A stretch of 64,000 bases of DNA from Shewanella sp. VB17. Its GTDB lineage: Bacteria; Pseudomonadota; Gammaproteobacteria; Enterobacterales; Shewanellaceae. Made by a program: the position numbers and the translations under genes. The notes under the pieces are model-generated. The model saw only the letters and a program-made list of their open reading frames with translations. It was not told the DNA's origin and ran no database searches. Position 1 is the stretch's first letter. The number at the start of each line of letters is the position of its first letter. Positions 16,574 through 25,875 of this stretch are shown in pieces. The stretch spans positions 1,674,001 through 1,738,000 of the forward strand of contig NZ_JABRVS010000001.1 of the NCBI RefSeq assembly GCF_013248905.1. Direction: 5' to 3'.

Positions 16574-17026
16574 ATGGACACTTCTATCTCTTTATTATCG
16601 CTTATTTGGGCACTATTGGGTGGCATGTTAATTGGTTTTTCGGCTATTGGCTTAATGGTTTTTAATGGCAGAATAGCGGGGATCAGCGGCATTTTATCGT
16701 TTGCGATTTTTAGCAATAAAAAGCAGGCTAGTGAGGCCAATAAAGGCTTAGCGTGGCAATGGTACTTTTTATTTGGCCTTATGCTCGTAGGTGTTGTGTA
16801 TGTGCAAATCGCAGGACCCATGGGGATCGCGGCATTTAAATTTAATCAAGTGCCCACATTTTTGTTAGTGATGGGCGGACTATTAGTGGGGCTGGGGAGC
16901 AACCTAGGTTCTGGCTGTACCAGTGGCCATGGGATCTGCGGCATAGGGCGATTGTCGCTTCGATCTATCATCGCGACTGGCGTATTTATGTTAACGGGCA
17001 TCATTGCTGCGATGTTAGTCCATTAA
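16574..17026 (+). CDS. YeeE/YedE-family transporter, N-terminal half protein
   Basis: The start is ATG 16574, with GGAG at 16562. The 150-residue protein has four to five transmembrane helices and the family signature LGSNLGSGCTSGHGICG (residues ~112-129), whose conserved cysteine lies in the transport path. YeeE-type proteins import sulfur compounds such as thiosulfate. Here the protein covers one half of the usual single-chain transporter, and the other half is encoded 28 bases downstream. The two chains probably assemble into one transporter. Confidence 0.85.
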   Translation: MDTSISLLSLIWALLGGMLIGFSAIGLMVFNGRIAGISGILSFAIFSNKKQASEANKGLAWQWYFLFGLMLVGVVYVQIAGPMGIAAFKFNQVPTFLLVMGGLLVGLGSNLGSGCTSGHGICGIGRLSLRSIIATGVFMLTGIIAAMLVH

Positions 17027-17054
17027 TAATTTTTTTTAAAGGTGAAGATTAGAT

Positions 17055-17522
17055 ATGGATAATAAATGGGTCGCGTTTATTTCAGGGCTTCTTTTTGGCG
17101 TAGGATTGTTAATTTCAGGCATGGCAGATCCGGCTAAGGTGATCGGCTTTCTTGATTTGAAAGGTTTGTTTAATGGCAGCTGGGATCCCTCGTTAATACT
17201 GGTTATGTTGGGGGCCTTGCTGGTTTATATGCCGGTGTTTCATTGTTATATTAAACCAAGGCTCAATGCTGTTCCTGAACATAAAGCTACCGCTATTTGT
17301 GGCAGTGATTATCACCTGCCAGTGGCAGAAAAACCCAATCGTAGGCTAATCATAGGGGCTGGACTATTTGGCATTGGCTGGGGGATAGCTGGGATCTGTC
17401 CCGGGCCTGCTTTGGTCAATATTGGCAGTCTAGATATCAGCTTAGCCTTGTTTATTATTTCTATGTTAACCGGGATCTATATGGGTCAATTGAGCCAGCG
17501 TTATCTGAATTCCCACGCTTAA
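17055..17522 (+). CDS. YeeE/YedE-family transporter, C-terminal half protein
   Basis: This 155-residue partner of the preceding gene starts at ATG 17055 after a GGTGAAG box. It shows the matching half-signature GISGMADPAKVIGFLD-like (around residues 20-35) and GIAGICPGPALVNIG (~118-132), where the conserved cysteine sits. It has about four transmembrane helices. Split two-gene versions of this family are common in Proteobacteria, often near sulfur metabolism or persulfide genes; no such gene is adjacent here. Confidence 0.85.
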   Translation: MDNKWVAFISGLLFGVGLLISGMADPAKVIGFLDLKGLFNGSWDPSLILVMLGALLVYMPVFHCYIKPRLNAVPEHKATAICGSDYHLPVAEKPNRRLIIGAGLFGIGWGIAGICPGPALVNIGSLDISLALFIISMLTGIYMGQLSQRYLNSHA

Positions 17523-17593
17523 ATTGACACTAAAATCATTATGATACCTATGATTTTTGCTGTTCTCTCTTTTACCTACCGCTATAAATAAGT

Positions 17594-17668
17594 TGTCCGT
17601 TTTCACTGCGGACACTTATTGTCTTATATGGATAAATAATCGGACACTTTCTCATATGTCCGCGGACA
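17594..17668. promoter_or_regulatory. Candidate activator-binding palindromes upstream of the efflux operon
   Basis: TGTCCG and CGGACA half-sites are arranged as TGTCCG-N9-CGGACA (17594-17614), a lone CGGACA (17641-17646), and the perfect 12-mer TGTCCGCGGACA (17657-17668). They lie 65-140 bases upstream of a sigma-54 promoter at 17732, the usual distance for an enhancer-binding protein. The Fis-type HTH regulator at 23005-24420 is the obvious candidate to bind them. Confidence 0.65.
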
Positions 17669-17731
17669 TATTATTCTATCTGTTTATGTATAATTCTTAG
17701 TAACTAACTGATAAATATTGAATTGTAAATC

Positions 17732-17749
17732 TTGGCATATAATCTGCTT
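17732..17749 (+). promoter_or_regulatory. Sigma-54 promoter of the efflux operon
   Basis: TTGGCATATAATCTGCTT has the -24 GG (17734-17735) and -12 GC (17746-17747) with exactly ten bases between them, and TTGGCA matches the consensus TGGCAC in all but the last base. Transcription would begin near 17759, about 60 bases before the adaptor gene. The neighbouring GAFTGA-type regulator supports the call. Confidence 0.65.
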
Positions 17750-17818
17750 AGTTAGCTGTAATAACATATGTTGAACACTTTTTTGTTGAACTTTCATGAT
17801 ATGGACAGTTAGGAATAG

Positions 17819-19084
17819 ATGATGATTAAGGATACCAGTGGACAGGACACTGTGGTATTGCCGAGCATGGGCAAAAAGTTAACATGGCCATTAGTGGCTG
17901 GGGCTGTGGTGTTGTTAGTCTCGGGTCTGGTGTGGTCAAGTGTTGGTGGCAGCAAGATCAGTGAGTCGATTAACCGTAGTGAGCTGAGATTTGCCACATT
18001 AGAGCGGGGCACATTAACCCGTGATATTGCTACCTCAGGTAAAATAGTCGCAGCCAATGCGCCCATTCTTTACAGCACAGATCAAGGCACAGTCACGTTA
18101 CTGGCAAAGCCCGGTGACAGGGTCGAGCTGGGTGATGTGGTCGCCACTATCGAAAGTCACAAACTGACGAATAGCCTTAAGCAAGAGGAAGCACTGTTAG
18201 AAGGGATGCAAAGCTCATTAGAGCGAGCCCGTCTTGATGCCCGCCGTGAACAACTTAAAGCCCAGCAAACCATCGATGTGGCTAAGGTCGACCTTGAGGC
18301 GGCCGACAGAGAGAGTCGCCGTGGTGATGAGCTTATCGAAAGTAAATTGATCTCTACAATAGATTTTGAAAAGGGTAAAGATGATCTGCATAAAGCCAAG
18401 TTACTGTCGGCTCATGCACGGCAGGAAGCACAGTTGACGCGAGATACCTTAACCTTTGAAGTTAAAAATAAAGCGGCTGAAGTTAATCGACAAAAATTAG
18501 TGGTCAGTGAGCTTGAGCGTCAGGTTAGAGCATTAAATATTAAATCCCCTGTGGGGGGGATTATTGGTAATTGGTTGACGGAGCAAAAAGCGCGTATTGC
18601 TCAAAGTCAGCCTATTTTAACCGTTGTTGATTTGAGTGCTTTTGAAGCGGAATTGGCCGTGCCTGAGTCTTATGCCGATGAATTAGGACTGGGGATGAAT
18701 GTGGAGTTGAGCTTTGGCGCGTTAACCTTAATAGGAGAGTTATCATCCATTTCACCAGAGGTGAGAGATCGTGAAGTAACAGCACGAGTTAAATTTGAGC
18801 AAGATGATCGCTTACACCTGCGGCAGAACCAACGATTATCGGCTCGTGTGTTACTTGAAAACCGCCCTAATGTGTTGATGGTAAAGCGGGGCGCATTTGT
18901 GTCAACGGGCGGCGGCAAGGAAGTGTATGCCATGAACGGTGATATTGCAGAGCAAACAGATATTCACTTAGGTGCCCGTAGTATGAGCCATATTGAGGTG
19001 CTGCAAGGGGGGAAAGTGGGTGATGTGTGGGTGATTTCCAGCATTCAAGATTTTAACCATGCAGAGCAAGTATTGGTGCGTTAG
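17819..19084 (+). CDS. Efflux periplasmic adaptor (HlyD/MacA-like)
   Basis: The 421-residue protein has one N-terminal transmembrane segment (residues 23-43, LVAGAVVLLVSGLVWSS). It then has a biotinyl-lipoyl-like domain (TVTLLAKPGDRVELGDVVATIESH), a long alpha-helical hairpin rich in E/R/Q (115-220), the returning lipoyl half (LNIKSPVGGIIGNW) and beta-barrel domains. This is the membrane-fusion protein of a tripartite or MacAB-like exporter, linking inner-membrane permeases to an outer-membrane channel. It heads an operon with a small protein, an ATPase and two permeases. Expression is probably from the sigma-54 promoter at 17732. The substrate is unknown. Confidence 0.85.
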   Translation: MMIKDTSGQDTVVLPSMGKKLTWPLVAGAVVLLVSGLVWSSVGGSKISESINRSELRFATLERGTLTRDIATSGKIVAANAPILYSTDQGTVTLLAKPGDRVELGDVVATIESHKLTNSLKQEEALLEGMQSSLERARLDARREQLKAQQTIDVAKVDLEAADRESRRGDELIESKLISTIDFEKGKDDLHKAKLLSAHARQEAQLTRDTLTFEVKNKAAEVNRQKLVVSELERQVRALNIKSPVGGIIGNWLTEQKARIAQSQPILTVVDLSAFEAELAVPESYADELGLGMNVELSFGALTLIGELSSISPEVRDREVTARVKFEQDDRLHLRQNQRLSARVLLENRPNVLMVKRGAFVSTGGGKEVYAMNGDIAEQTDIHLGARSMSHIEVLQGGKVGDVWVISSIQDFNHAEQVLVR

Positions 19085-19094
19085 GAAGAGCAAT

Positions 19095-19355
19095 ATGAAT
19101 ATTTTAAATCAAGGTGTTAATGACAAAAAAAACGTTAATAAGGTCGACCTTGTTAGCAAAAAAATAGTCCTAAGCACATTGGCATTAATCCTACTGGCTG
19201 CAGTACAGGTATCGACGCAAAATGCAGGTGATTGGCTGCTGCTAGGCTTGAATATTTTAGATATGAGCCTATTTGAGACGACCCCCATTATTGAGGTTTC
19301 TCATGTCAGTCTCAGCACTCATTTTAATTCTGATTTTACTCATTATTTGAGTTAA
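19095..19355 (+). CDS. Small membrane protein in the efflux operon
   Basis: ATG 19095 follows AGGAAGAG by four bases and lies ten bases after the adaptor stop. The 86-residue product has a basic head (residues 1-25), one transmembrane segment (about 26-42, KIVLSTLALILLAAVQV) and a short periplasmic tail. No family was recognised. Its place inside the operon suggests an accessory role in the exporter, or a short regulatory or assembly factor; both are inference. Confidence 0.5.
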   Translation: MNILNQGVNDKKNVNKVDLVSKKIVLSTLALILLAAVQVSTQNAGDWLLLGLNILDMSLFETTPIIEVSHVSLSTHFNSDFTHYLS

Positions 19356-19521
19356 ACCGTGGAAATGATAATGAACTTAATTAACCAAGCCATTGAGTGC
19401 GTACGTGACTCAGTGTTGGTGACATTCATATTTTAAAAAATAGCTAAATAATGTCGGTTAAACTGAACGCGTTTCAGTATCTACAAAAAATAAATAAACA
19501 AATAAGACAGGGAATATACAT

Positions 19522-20292
19522 ATGTTATCCATGAAAAGTATCAGCAAAGTGTTTAAAACGGATCTGGTCGAGACCCATGCACTGCGTGATTTTAATTTAG
19601 AGGTTAATGAAGGCGAGTTTGTGGCGGTAACGGGACCGTCAGGCTCAGGGAAAACGACTTTCCTTAATATCGCAGGCTTGCTTGAAGGCTTTACCCATGG
19701 TGATTACTTTCTCGATGGGGTGAACATCTCAAACCTCAGTGATAACAAGAGCGCGGTGATTCGAAATGAAAAAATTGGTTTTATTTTCCAAGGGTTTAAT
19801 TTGATTCCAGATCTAAATTTAGCTGAAAATGTTGAAATGCCACTGCGCTATCGCGGTTTTAATGCACAAGAACGTCAGCGCCGTGTCAAGCTCGCGCTTG
19901 AACAAGTGGGTTTGGCTGCGCGTATGAAGCATCTGCCATCACAATTGTCTGGTGGTCAACAGCAACGGGTGGCGATTGCCCGTGCTTTAGCGGGCGAGCC
20001 AAGGTTTTTACTGGCCGATGAGCCAACGGGAAACTTAGACAGCATGATGGCGCGCCAGGTGATGGAATTACTGGAAAATATCAATAAAGCTGGCACGACC
20101 ATCATCATGGTGACCCACGATGCAGAGCTGGCGCGTCGCGCCCAGCGAAATATTCAGATAGTCGATGGTCAAGTATGTGACTTTACTATGTATCAAGCAG
20201 GGACTCATGCTGATAAGCCCCATCTGGTGACGAGTGCAGATAAAGGTCGTGACATGTCTGCGCGAGATAACACTGAGCAAGCGGCAAGCTAA
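19522..20292 (+). CDS. ABC transporter ATPase (MacB/LolD type)
   Basis: The 256-residue protein has a full set of ATPase motifs: Walker A GPSGSGKTT (residues 38-46), Q-loop IFQGFNLIPDLN, ABC signature LSGGQQQRVAIARAL, Walker B FLLADEPTGNLDS and the H-loop VTHDAEL. The LSGGQQQRVAIARAL plus DEPTGNLD combination is typical of the LolD/MacB/FtsE branch that powers mechanotransmission exporters. It would energise the two FtsX-like permeases encoded directly downstream. The C-terminal 40 residues beyond the ATPase core are extra and polar. Confidence 0.92.
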   Translation: MLSMKSISKVFKTDLVETHALRDFNLEVNEGEFVAVTGPSGSGKTTFLNIAGLLEGFTHGDYFLDGVNISNLSDNKSAVIRNEKIGFIFQGFNLIPDLNLAENVEMPLRYRGFNAQERQRRVKLALEQVGLAARMKHLPSQLSGGQQQRVAIARALAGEPRFLLADEPTGNLDSMMARQVMELLENINKAGTTIIMVTHDAELARRAQRNIQIVDGQVCDFTMYQAGTHADKPHLVTSADKGRDMSARDNTEQAAS

Positions 20293-20303
20293 GGGGCATT
20301 TTT

Positions 20304-21605
20304 ATGTTTTTTTATTATTTAGATCTGGCTTGGCGCAGCATTAAAAAAACGCCATTTTTGTCACTGCTCATGGTATTAGCGATTTCTATCGGTATTGGTA
20401 TCACCATTACTACCTTAAATATTTATCAAATGGCCTCTATTAACCCTGCGGGTGAGCGCTCAGCTAAATTATTTGAGGTGCGGCTATGGAGCCAGGGAGT
20501 GGATACTTGGGATGAATTGAATGAACAAATCACCTACCAAGATGGGTTTAATTTACGTAACAGTCCGGTTCCAGTTCGTCAGACCCCGATGTTTAGAACG
20601 GGTTTTGCGGTGCAAACCGATGATTCTAATTTTGCCCCTATATTAGAGAGTGTGCGGGTGACAGACTCTGATTTTTTCGGATTGTTTTCGGTGCCATTTC
20701 TCTATGGCAGCGCTTGGAGTCCACAAGTGGATAAAGAGGCGGCTTACCAAACGGTGATCAGTGCAGATCTTAATGATAAATTGTTTAAGGGTGAAAATAG
20801 CGTTGGCAGAACCATATATTTCAATAAAAAATCTTATCAGATTGTGGGGGTCACGAAAACATGGGATCCGAGTCCTAAATATTATGATGTGAATAATGGT
20901 GCTTTTAAGGATGCGGAGAAAATCTTTGTGCCTTATTCACTTGCGGCGATAGAGGAATATAGAAACTGGGGAAATAATCAGAGTTGGAAGCATGAGTACA
21001 CCAATACTTATGCCGAGCGACTCGCATCAGAGTCTCATTGGAATCAATATTGGGTTGAGCTTGATAATCCTGAGCAAATTCGGACTTATAAGGAGTGGCT
21101 GGCTAACTATATTGAGCAGCAAAAACTTATCGGTCGTTTTGAGATGTCCAGTGCCACTGCCGAGTTAGCTGATGTCGAACAATGGCTTAACATAAACAAA
21201 GTGGTGCCAGAAGATAACAAGATACTCGTGGGGTTGAGCGCCCTGTTTTTACTGGTATGTTTGGTTAACATGCTGGGATTGTTACTGGCAAAATTTCTTA
21301 AGCGTGCCCCTGAAGTGGGGGTACGCCGGGCCATTGGTGCGAGTCGGGCGCAGATATTTGCTCAACATATGGTGGAGGTTGGCCTTATTGGTTTTTGTGG
21401 TGGCTTGTTGGGCTTGATGTGGGCGTGGGGATCATTGTCTATGCTCTCAGCTCATTTTGAGCTTCAAGATGCGCTGACTCAGCTGGATTTGACCATGTGG
21501 GTATTGGCGCCATGTATTGCTATTTTTACAGCTCTTATTGCAGGTATATATCCAGCGTGGCGCATTTGTGCAACTAACCCCAGCGTTCATTTGAAGAGCC
21601 AGTAA
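20304..21605 (+). CDS. MacB-like ABC permease, first of two
   Basis: The 433-residue protein has the MacB layout: one N-terminal transmembrane helix (about residues 17-37), a large periplasmic domain (40-305, MacB_PCD-like), and three C-terminal helices of the FtsX domain (about 310-425). VRRAIGASRAQIFAQHMVEVGLIG is the typical FtsX motif. It starts 11 bases after the ATPase gene. Because the ATPase is a separate chain, the system is of the split MacB type. It probably forms a heterodimer with the 404-residue permease that follows. Confidence 0.88.
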   Translation: MFFYYLDLAWRSIKKTPFLSLLMVLAISIGIGITITTLNIYQMASINPAGERSAKLFEVRLWSQGVDTWDELNEQITYQDGFNLRNSPVPVRQTPMFRTGFAVQTDDSNFAPILESVRVTDSDFFGLFSVPFLYGSAWSPQVDKEAAYQTVISADLNDKLFKGENSVGRTIYFNKKSYQIVGVTKTWDPSPKYYDVNNGAFKDAEKIFVPYSLAAIEEYRNWGNNQSWKHEYTNTYAERLASESHWNQYWVELDNPEQIRTYKEWLANYIEQQKLIGRFEMSSATAELADVEQWLNINKVVPEDNKILVGLSALFLLVCLVNMLGLLLAKFLKRAPEVGVRRAIGASRAQIFAQHMVEVGLIGFCGGLLGLMWAWGSLSMLSAHFELQDALTQLDLTMWVLAPCIAIFTALIAGIYPAWRICATNPSVHLKSQ

Positions 21606-21614
21606 AAGGAGTTA

Positions 21615-22829
21615 ATGATGTTACAAATTAAGCCTATTTTAACGATGTTGATGCGCAATAAGAGTGGCCCAATACTGCTGCTTATTCAGATCGTGCTATC
21701 GGTGGCTATCGTTGCCAATGCCAGTTTTATTATCTGTGAACGTATCAGCTTGATGGACAGAGACTCTGGAACGTCGGAAAAGGAAGTATTTGATTTTAAA
21801 ATTTACAATTTTGATACTAATATCGATTTAGAGTCTCAAACTCAGCGCGATATCCGAGCTATTCGAGCGCTACCTGGGGTCATTGATGCATCAACAACAA
21901 GCATGACGCCACTGAGCGGCGGTGGTTGGTCAACAGGTTTCACTGTGGGAAGTAGTCTGGGAAAAGCCAAAGATACTGAGACTTCAGCCGTTTATTATGG
22001 TGACGAGCATATGCTCAATACTTTAGGTGTGAACCTAGTTGAAGGCCGTAACTTTTATGAGGAGGAGGTGCTGACAGGCAGTCCAAATTTGGCGACCCTT
22101 GCAATAGTGTCAAAAGCGTTTGCTAAAGTGACGTGGGGAGATACACCTGCGGTCGGCCAAATTATGTATGAAGGGGATTTTGGTGACCAGCCAATTAAGG
22201 TAATAGGTATTGTTGATAAATTACAAGGCGCATGGGTTAACAGTAAATATTTAAATAACAGTGTTATCTTAAATACACAATTGGTGCGGGCGTACACCAG
22301 GGTATTGGTTCGCGGGGAGGTTGGAACCTTAGCTCAACTCAAAGAGTCGATCCCTATTGCGCTACATAAAGATAATCGAGATCGTGTGATAGATGGTTTT
22401 ACCCTGATTAGCGAGCATAGAAAGCGGGTTTACCGTAACCATGAGTTGATGGCGACGGTATTGTCTATGATGGTGGTCCTCCTGTTATTGATCACCTCTC
22501 TCGGGCTCGCGGGCATGGTGATGTTTAACATAGAGCGGCGCACCAAACAGATAGGCACGAGACGGGCACTAGGGGCCAAGAAGCGTGATATTATTAGTTT
22601 TTTCTTGGTAGAAAACTATATTATCTGCCTTGTTGGTGGACTCATTGGCGGCTTAGTGGCAATACAATTAGGTAAGCAGTTGATGAGTATCTACAGTTTA
22701 CCCCAGCTTGAGCTGATGTATCCGCTGGCGACGGTGGCAGGATTAGTGGTACTGACCACCATTGCGGTTATTTTACCCGCAAGAAAAGCGGCTGATATTT
22801 CCCCAGCTATCGCGACGCGCAGTGTTTAA
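21615..22829 (+). CDS. MacB-like ABC permease, second of two
   Basis: The 404-residue protein has the same layout as its upstream neighbour: an N-terminal helix (18-38), a periplasmic domain, and an FtsX-type C-terminal bundle containing IGTRRALGAKKRDIISFFLVENYI. Two ATG codons at 21615 and 21618 could serve as starts after GGAG. It lies nine bases behind the first permease and closes the operon; a 12-bp hairpin follows at 22911. The pair likely forms a heteromeric exporter for a peptide or small hydrophobic compound. Confidence 0.88.
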   Translation: MMLQIKPILTMLMRNKSGPILLLIQIVLSVAIVANASFIICERISLMDRDSGTSEKEVFDFKIYNFDTNIDLESQTQRDIRAIRALPGVIDASTTSMTPLSGGGWSTGFTVGSSLGKAKDTETSAVYYGDEHMLNTLGVNLVEGRNFYEEEVLTGSPNLATLAIVSKAFAKVTWGDTPAVGQIMYEGDFGDQPIKVIGIVDKLQGAWVNSKYLNNSVILNTQLVRAYTRVLVRGEVGTLAQLKESIPIALHKDNRDRVIDGFTLISEHRKRVYRNHELMATVLSMMVVLLLLITSLGLAGMVMFNIERRTKQIGTRRALGAKKRDIISFFLVENYIICLVGGLIGGLVAIQLGKQLMSIYSLPQLELMYPLATVAGLVVLTTIAVILPARKAADISPAIATRSV

Positions 22830-22910
22830 TGTGTGGTAGATAGAGGGATAAATATCCCGCCCAATATGACGATTCGTAGTCGTTAACTGCTATTAAATGT
22901 TTGGCTTGCT

Positions 22911-22949
22911 AAAGCGAAAGAGGATTAGCCTTTAATTCTCTTTCGCTTT
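22911..22949 (+). terminator. Hairpin after the efflux operon
   Basis: AAAGCGAAAGAG (22911-22922) pairs perfectly with CTCTTTCGCTTT (22938-22949) around a 15-base loop. It lies between the last permease and the regulator gene. A U-run after the stem is short, so it may be a weak or bidirectional terminator. Confidence 0.6.
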
Positions 22950-23004
22950 CAGTTAGTTTGAATACCATCTCTCTATTTTTGATTGCATAAGATTAATAAA
23001 AAGT

Positions 23005-24420
23005 ATGGATAAAATCCTAATTGTCGACGATAACCAAGCCGTGTGTAATGCATTGGCGTTGATGTTAGAGCTTAACGGCTTTCATCCCCTCATATGTTTG
23101 TCTCCTGAAGTGGCCCTTGAACTTATCGGTTTGCATGACATTGCCCTAGTGATTCAGGATATGAACTTTACTCAGGACACGACATCGGGCGAGGAGGGCA
23201 AAGCACTTTTTTATGCACTGAGGGAGGCTCAGCCTCAGCTGCCGATTATATTACTGACCGCTTGGACGCAAGTTGAGGTAGCGGTTGAGCTCGTCAAAGA
23301 GGGCGCAGCGGATTATATGGGTAAGCCTTGGGATGATGCTAAATTATTGACTAGCACTAATAATTTAATTTCCATGTATAGGTTATCCAAAGCCAACACT
23401 CAACTGACAAGAGTCAATAATGACCGACTGTCTGCGATTAAGGGGGCGGATTTGTGTGGCATAGTGTTTGGCAGTGGAGCAATGCAGCGCTGTGTGGATT
23501 TAGCCTTACAAATTGCTCGCTCTGACGTGTCAGTATTAATCACGGGCCCCAATGGGGCCGGTAAAGACAAGCTGGCGGATATTATTCATGCCAACTCAGC
23601 GTTAAAAAATAAAGCCTTTATTAAGGTCAATGTCGGTGCCTTACCCATGGACTTGTTAGAAGCAGAGCTATTTGGCGCTGAGGCGGGGGCATTTACTGGC
23701 GCGAATAAGACTCGTATCGGCCGTTTTGAAGCAGCCGATGGCGGCACTTTATTTTTGGATGAAATAGGCAATTTGTCCTTATCGGGCCAAATAAAATTAT
23801 TGCGGGTATTGCAAACCGGAGAGTTTGAACGCTTAGGCAGTCATCAAACACGTAAGGTGCAGGTGCGGGTACTGAGCGCCACCAATGCTGTGCTGGCTGA
23901 AGATATTCGTGCGGGGCGCTTTCGAGAAGACTTGTTTTATCGCCTTAATGTTATCGAGCTTGAACTGGCACCGCTTAATCAACGACAGGATGATATTATG
24001 CCCTTGGTCGAACATTTTATTGGCAAGGATTTCTCGTTTAACAAGCAGGCTCAGCAAGCCTTGATGGCACATGCTTGGCCGGGCAATGTGCGTGAATTAG
24101 AAAATGCCTGTAAACGGGCGATGATTTTAGCAAAAAGCCGTGTATTAACTGCAGCAGATTTTGGTTTACATGCTGTGGCTGATGCTGGTCGTGTTATCGA
24201 TAAGCGTGAGTCAGCTTTGCCTGACACTGGCATTAATCAGCTTGTGGTAGATAAGGCTGAATTTAATGCCATAGAATCGAGTAAAGTGGTACTTGAAAAA
24301 TCGGATATTGAAGCGGCACTGGTTGAGCATGGAGGCATTATTGCTAGAGTGGCTAAGTCGTTAGGTGTGAGTCGTCAAGCCTTGTATCGGCGCATGGAAA
24401 AGTTCGGGATCGATAGATAG
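23005..24420 (+). CDS. Sigma-54-dependent response regulator (NtrC type)
   Basis: The 471-residue protein has a receiver domain (residues 1-120: acidic pair D8-D9, phospho-acceptor D52, LLTAW, K near 106), a sigma-54 AAA+ domain (about 150-375) and a Fis-type helix-turn-helix (VAKSLGVSRQALYRRMEKFGI). The sigma-54 contact loop GAFTGA is intact. The Walker A reads GPNGAGKDK, a variant of the usual G-E-S-G-T-G-K-E. It would be phosphorylated by the histidine kinase encoded 57 bases downstream and activate the sigma-54 promoter at 17732 through the TGTCCG/CGGACA sites. The target assignment is inference from proximity. Confidence 0.92.
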   Translation: MDKILIVDDNQAVCNALALMLELNGFHPLICLSPEVALELIGLHDIALVIQDMNFTQDTTSGEEGKALFYALREAQPQLPIILLTAWTQVEVAVELVKEGAADYMGKPWDDAKLLTSTNNLISMYRLSKANTQLTRVNNDRLSAIKGADLCGIVFGSGAMQRCVDLALQIARSDVSVLITGPNGAGKDKLADIIHANSALKNKAFIKVNVGALPMDLLEAELFGAEAGAFTGANKTRIGRFEAADGGTLFLDEIGNLSLSGQIKLLRVLQTGEFERLGSHQTRKVQVRVLSATNAVLAEDIRAGRFREDLFYRLNVIELELAPLNQRQDDIMPLVEHFIGKDFSFNKQAQQALMAHAWPGNVRELENACKRAMILAKSRVLTAADFGLHAVADAGRVIDKRESALPDTGINQLVVDKAEFNAIESSKVVLEKSDIEAALVEHGGIIARVAKSLGVSRQALYRRMEKFGIDR

Positions 24421-24477
24421 GAAAGTCATTGATTCGTTATTTTTATAAAGTGTAACGTAATAGAGTGTTGAGTTTTT

Positions 24478-25875
24478 ATGGCATTGTTATCCTATTTTTC
24501 TTTACGTACCAAGCTGATTCTCGGGGCTATTTTTGCTTCTCAACTCAGTACAGGCTTGTCGCTGTTGTTAATGAAGGGGCTGGTGCATCCACAAACCTTT
24601 ATCGCCAGTTCAGCTGTGGTGTTTGTACTGATATTTATCTCGGCTGGGCTCTGCGCTTGGTGTATTAGTCACTTTGCCACTCGCACTCTCGCCACCAGTC
24701 TCAGCGCGCTTGAGGTGGGCTTGCTTAACTTTAAAGACAATGACTTTAGCGTGACGCTTCCCGTTCGTGGCGATCGTCAGTTACAAGCGCTGATGACCTT
24801 GTTTAATGAATCTGCTGAAAGCTTAAGGCAAGAGCGACAATATATTTATCAGCGGGAATTACTGCTCGATAAGGTGATACAAAGCTCCCCTAATGTGATG
24901 TTACTGCTCGATGATCAGCAAAGAGTTATTTATGCTAATGATGCGGCCAGACATCTGTTTAATCAAGGCTGCCCTATTGATGGTTTTGCGCTACCGGATT
25001 TGATTGAGCGTGTCAGTGATGAATTGTCTTTAGCCCTGAACACACTCAAAGGCGGGTTATTTACCTTGCCTGTAACAGGTCAAGATGAGGATGATAGCTG
25101 GCATCTGTCTCGCGGAAAATTTATGCTCAATGGTCAGTTTCACCACTTGTTAATACTCAAGCAGATGACCCATGAACTTAATCGTCAAGAAGTGGCAGTG
25201 TGGAAGAAGGTGATACGAATTATTAGTCATGAGCTTAATAATTCTGTGGCCCCTATCACATCGATGGTCAATTCAGGGCGGATGATCACCAAAGATCTCA
25301 ACGATCCTAAACTGTCGATGATTTTTGATACCATTGAAGACAGAAGCCATCACTTAAGTCAGTTTATTGCCAATTATGCCCGTTTTGCTAAATTACCTCA
25401 GCCCAAAAAAGACAAGGTAGATTGGCGTAAGTTAGTGGATCAGTTAAAGCAGCATTATTCATTTGAATTACGAGGACAATTACCGAACGAAGCTGGGTAT
25501 TTTGATCTGATCCAGATGGAGCAAGTATTATTGAACTTGCTCAAAAATGCCCATGAATCAGGTTCAAACATTGATGAAGTGAACTTAAGCATTACCTCAT
25601 CTCAGCCACTGAATAAGATGAACATGACTGGCACAGACTTAGATAGCAAAGGGCTGGCGATTCAAGGAACCCTCATTGAAGTGAAAGATAAGGGAGCGGG
25701 CATGTCAGCCGATGTGCTCAAACAAGCCTTATTACCTTTTTACTCGACCAAACAATCAGGTACAGGTTTAGGCTTACCTTTATGCCGTGAAATCATCGAA
25801 GCCCATGATGGACGAATAAGCTTACATAATCGCGATAATGTCGGCTTATGTGTGAGCGTGTTTTTACCGCAATAA
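24478..25875 (+). CDS. Membrane histidine kinase (NtrY/AtoS-like), partner of the sigma-54 regulator
   Basis: Two transmembrane helices (about residues 13-33 and 41-62) are followed by a HAMP-like stretch, a PAS-like domain (about 135-230) and a kinase core. The phospho-acceptor is H251 in RIISHELNNSVAPI. The N box LLNLLKNAHESG, G1 DKGAGM and G2 GTGLGLPL are complete. The short periplasmic loop suggests sensing within the membrane or by the PAS domain rather than by an external ligand-binding domain. Together with the regulator upstream it forms the control pair of the efflux operon. Confidence 0.9.
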   Translation: MALLSYFSLRTKLILGAIFASQLSTGLSLLLMKGLVHPQTFIASSAVVFVLIFISAGLCAWCISHFATRTLATSLSALEVGLLNFKDNDFSVTLPVRGDRQLQALMTLFNESAESLRQERQYIYQRELLLDKVIQSSPNVMLLLDDQQRVIYANDAARHLFNQGCPIDGFALPDLIERVSDELSLALNTLKGGLFTLPVTGQDEDDSWHLSRGKFMLNGQFHHLLILKQMTHELNRQEVAVWKKVIRIISHELNNSVAPITSMVNSGRMITKDLNDPKLSMIFDTIEDRSHHLSQFIANYARFAKLPQPKKDKVDWRKLVDQLKQHYSFELRGQLPNEAGYFDLIQMEQVLLNLLKNAHESGSNIDEVNLSITSSQPLNKMNMTGTDLDSKGLAIQGTLIEVKDKGAGMSADVLKQALLPFYSTKQSGTGLGLPLCREIIEAHDGRISLHNRDNVGLCVSVFLPQ

